Positions 62,709 through 64,000 of a DNA stretch of 64,000 nucleotides are shown in pieces. A program made the translations under genes and the position numbers. The stretch is from NCBI GenBank assembly GCA_002343685.1, contig DDRS01000034.1:62001-126000 (forward strand), given 5' to 3'. The notes under the pieces were generated by a model. It was not told the DNA's origin, made no database searches, and worked only from the letters and a program-made list of their open reading frames with translations. Position 1 is the stretch's first letter, and every line of letters starts with the position of its first letter. The stretch comes from Thiobacillus denitrificans (GTDB lineage: Bacteria > Pseudomonadota > Gammaproteobacteria > Burkholderiales > Thiobacillaceae).

Positions 62709-64000
62709 TCAATGGCTGGCGTGGCCAACGGGTTTGCGTACGGTTACCTCGACATCGCCCGGGGTACCCTGGGGCGAGGCAGTGGATGGCGCGCGCATCG
62801 GTTCGGCCATCGCGCCGGCAAGCTCGCGTGCCTGCGTGCCGGGCGGCTGCTTGTACCAGCCGGGGTCGGAATAATCGCCGCGCTTCTGCCCGCGCCGCAC
62901 CTTCATCACGCTGAACATGCCACCCATCTCGACCGGGCCGAATGGCCCCTTGCCAGTCATCATCGGCAAGGTATTGTCGGGCAGCGGCATCTCCATTTCA
63001 GCCATGTCGGCCATGCCGCGCTCACCCATCGCCATGTAGTCGGGAATGAGCTTGCTGATCTTGCCCGCCAGGCCGCTGTAGTCGACGCCGATCATCGTCG
63101 GCACCGCATGGCCCATCGCATTCATGGTGTGGTGGCTCTTGTGGCAGTGGAACGCCCAGTCGCCCTCCTCGTCGGCGACGAATTCGATCTGGCGCATCTG
63201 GCCGACCGCGATGTCGGTGGTCACCTCCGGCCAGCGCGCGGACTTCGGCACCGGGCCGCCGTCGGTGCCGGTCACCTCGAACTCCACGCCGTGCAGGTGC
63301 ATCGGATGGTTGGTCATGGTGAGGTTGCCCATGCGGATGCGCACACGGTCGCCCAGCCGAACGTTGAGGCTGTCGATGCCCGGGAACGCACGGCTGTTCC
63401 AGGTCCACAGGTTGAAATCGAGCATGGTGTTGACCGATGGCGTGGCGCTGCCGGGGTCGATGTCGTAGGCATTGATCAGGAAGCAGAAATCGCGGTCGAC
63501 CGGCTCGATCGCCGGATGCCTGCCCTTCGGATGCGTCACCCAGAAACCCATCATGCCCATCGCCATCTGCGTCATCTCGTCGGCATGCGGGTGGTACATG
63601 AAGGTGCCGGGGCGACGCGCGACGAATTCGTAGACGAAAGTTTTGCCCGGCTTGATATGCGGCTGGGTCAATCCGCCGACGCCATCCATGCCGTTGGGCA
63701 GGCGCTGGCCGTGCCAGTGGATGGTCGTGTGTTCGGGCAAACGATTGGTGACATAGAGCCGCACCCGGTCGCCTTCCACTACTTCGATAGTGGGCCCAGG
63801 GCTCTGGCCATTGTAGCCCCACAAGTGCGCCTTCATGCCGGGGGCGATTTCGCGTACCACCGGCTCGGCGACGAGATGGAATTCCTTCACGCCATCCTTC
63901 ATGTGCCACGGCAGCGTCCAGCCGTTCAACGTCACCACCGGATTGTAGGGACGACCGCTGGATGGAATCAGCGGCGGCTGGGTATCGGGCCTGTCCATGC
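62709..64000 (-). CDS. Multicopper oxidase (5' end beyond window)
   Basis: At least 430 residues visible. Copper motifs are HWHGQRLPNGMDG, MYHPHADE, HPMHLHGVEFEV and the C-terminal WAFHCHKSHHTMNAMGH. A Met-rich region (MGERGMADMAEMEMPLP, then MMTGKGP) fits cuprous oxidase activity. The frame is open to the window edge and lacks a signal peptide, so the start is probably outside. Periplasmic copper detoxification is expected. Confidence 0.93.
   Translation of the reverse strand, partial: MDRPDTQPPLIPSSGRPYNPVVTLNGWTLPWHMKDGVKEFHLVAEPVVREIAPGMKAHLWGYNGQSPGPTIEVVEGDRVRLYVTNRLPEHTTIHWHGQRLPNGMDGVGGLTQPHIKPGKTFVYEFVARRPGTFMYHPHADEMTQMAMGMMGFWVTHPKGRHPAIEPVDRDFCFLINAYDIDPGSATPSVNTMLDFNLWTWNSRAFPGIDSLNVRLGDRVRIRMGNLTMTNHPMHLHGVEFEVTGTDGGPVPKSARWPEVTTDIAVGQMRQIEFVADEEGDWAFHCHKSHHTMNAMGHAVPTMIGVDYSGLAGKISKLIPDYMAMGERGMADMAEMEMPLPDNTLPMMTGKGPFGPVEMGGMFSVMKVRRGQKRGDYSDPGWYKQPPGTQARELAGAMAEPMRAPSTASPQGTPGDVEVTVRKPVGHASH

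Overview
The window looks like chromosomal DNA of a GC-rich betaproteobacterium, most likely an autotrophic Thiobacillus-like lineage. That is an inference from the split gcvPA/gcvPB glycine decarboxylase, a contiguous tkt-gap-pgk-pyk-fba block as in Calvin-cycle bacteria, several c-type cytochromes (c5, SHP-like, DHC-like), a periplasmic DsrE-like protein and ornithine-lipid genes. No rRNA, CRISPR array or complete transposon was seen. Most of the window is ordinary, tightly packed core genome with many ATGA/GTGA/TTGA overlaps.

Layout. 1-5.7 kb: glycine cleavage (gcvT, cut by the window start, gcvH, gcvPA, gcvPB) with a DUF3144 gene and tpx between the two decarboxylase halves, then dgkA. 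5.8-16.6 kb: a short FimV-like protein, GT4 glycosyltransferase, PAP2 phosphatase, Zn-dependent phospholipase-like protein, adenosine/ribokinase-type kinase, glycine-zipper lipoprotein, olsB/olsA-like acyltransferases, apaH, a glutaredoxin-like protein and rep. 16.6-25.4 kb: an accessory segment of visibly lower GC holding a LysR regulator, a decayed alpha/beta-hydrolase pseudogene, a MexEF-OprN-type RND tripartite pump and a frameshifted MarR-like regulator. 25.4-32.6 kb: the fba, pyk, pgk, gap and tkt genes, all on the minus strand, separated by unusual hairpin-forming short tandem repeats. 32.7-43.7 kb: inositol-monophosphatase-like gene, methyltransferase, redoxin, rsmE, DsrE-like protein, argA, a PhnD-like binding protein coupled to a GGDEF-EAL protein, a YbiT-type ABC-F protein and a Rossmann protein.

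43.7-48.4 kb: a minus-strand operon with a DUF971 gene, a CCAEP-tail radical SAM protein, an ATP-grasp protein, a fructosamine-kinase-like protein and a LEA2-type lipoprotein, and tRNA-Arg(CCG). 48.4-50.6 kb: cytochrome c5 genes and a Sel1 protein. 50.6-64 kb: metal and redox functions. These are a heavy-metal RND pump (adaptor-pump-OMF), a ferric-reductase-like flavocytochrome, a cytochrome b / SHP-like / diheme cytochrome c / two-component operon, and a copper cluster (MGPG-repeat protein, CusF-like protein, multicopper oxidase cut by the window end).

The strongest regulatory reading is that two PmrA/QseB-type direct repeats (CTTAAG-N5-C[T/C]TAAG) lie upstream of the cytochrome/two-component operon and upstream of the metal-RND operon. 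This suggests the encoded response regulator controls both.
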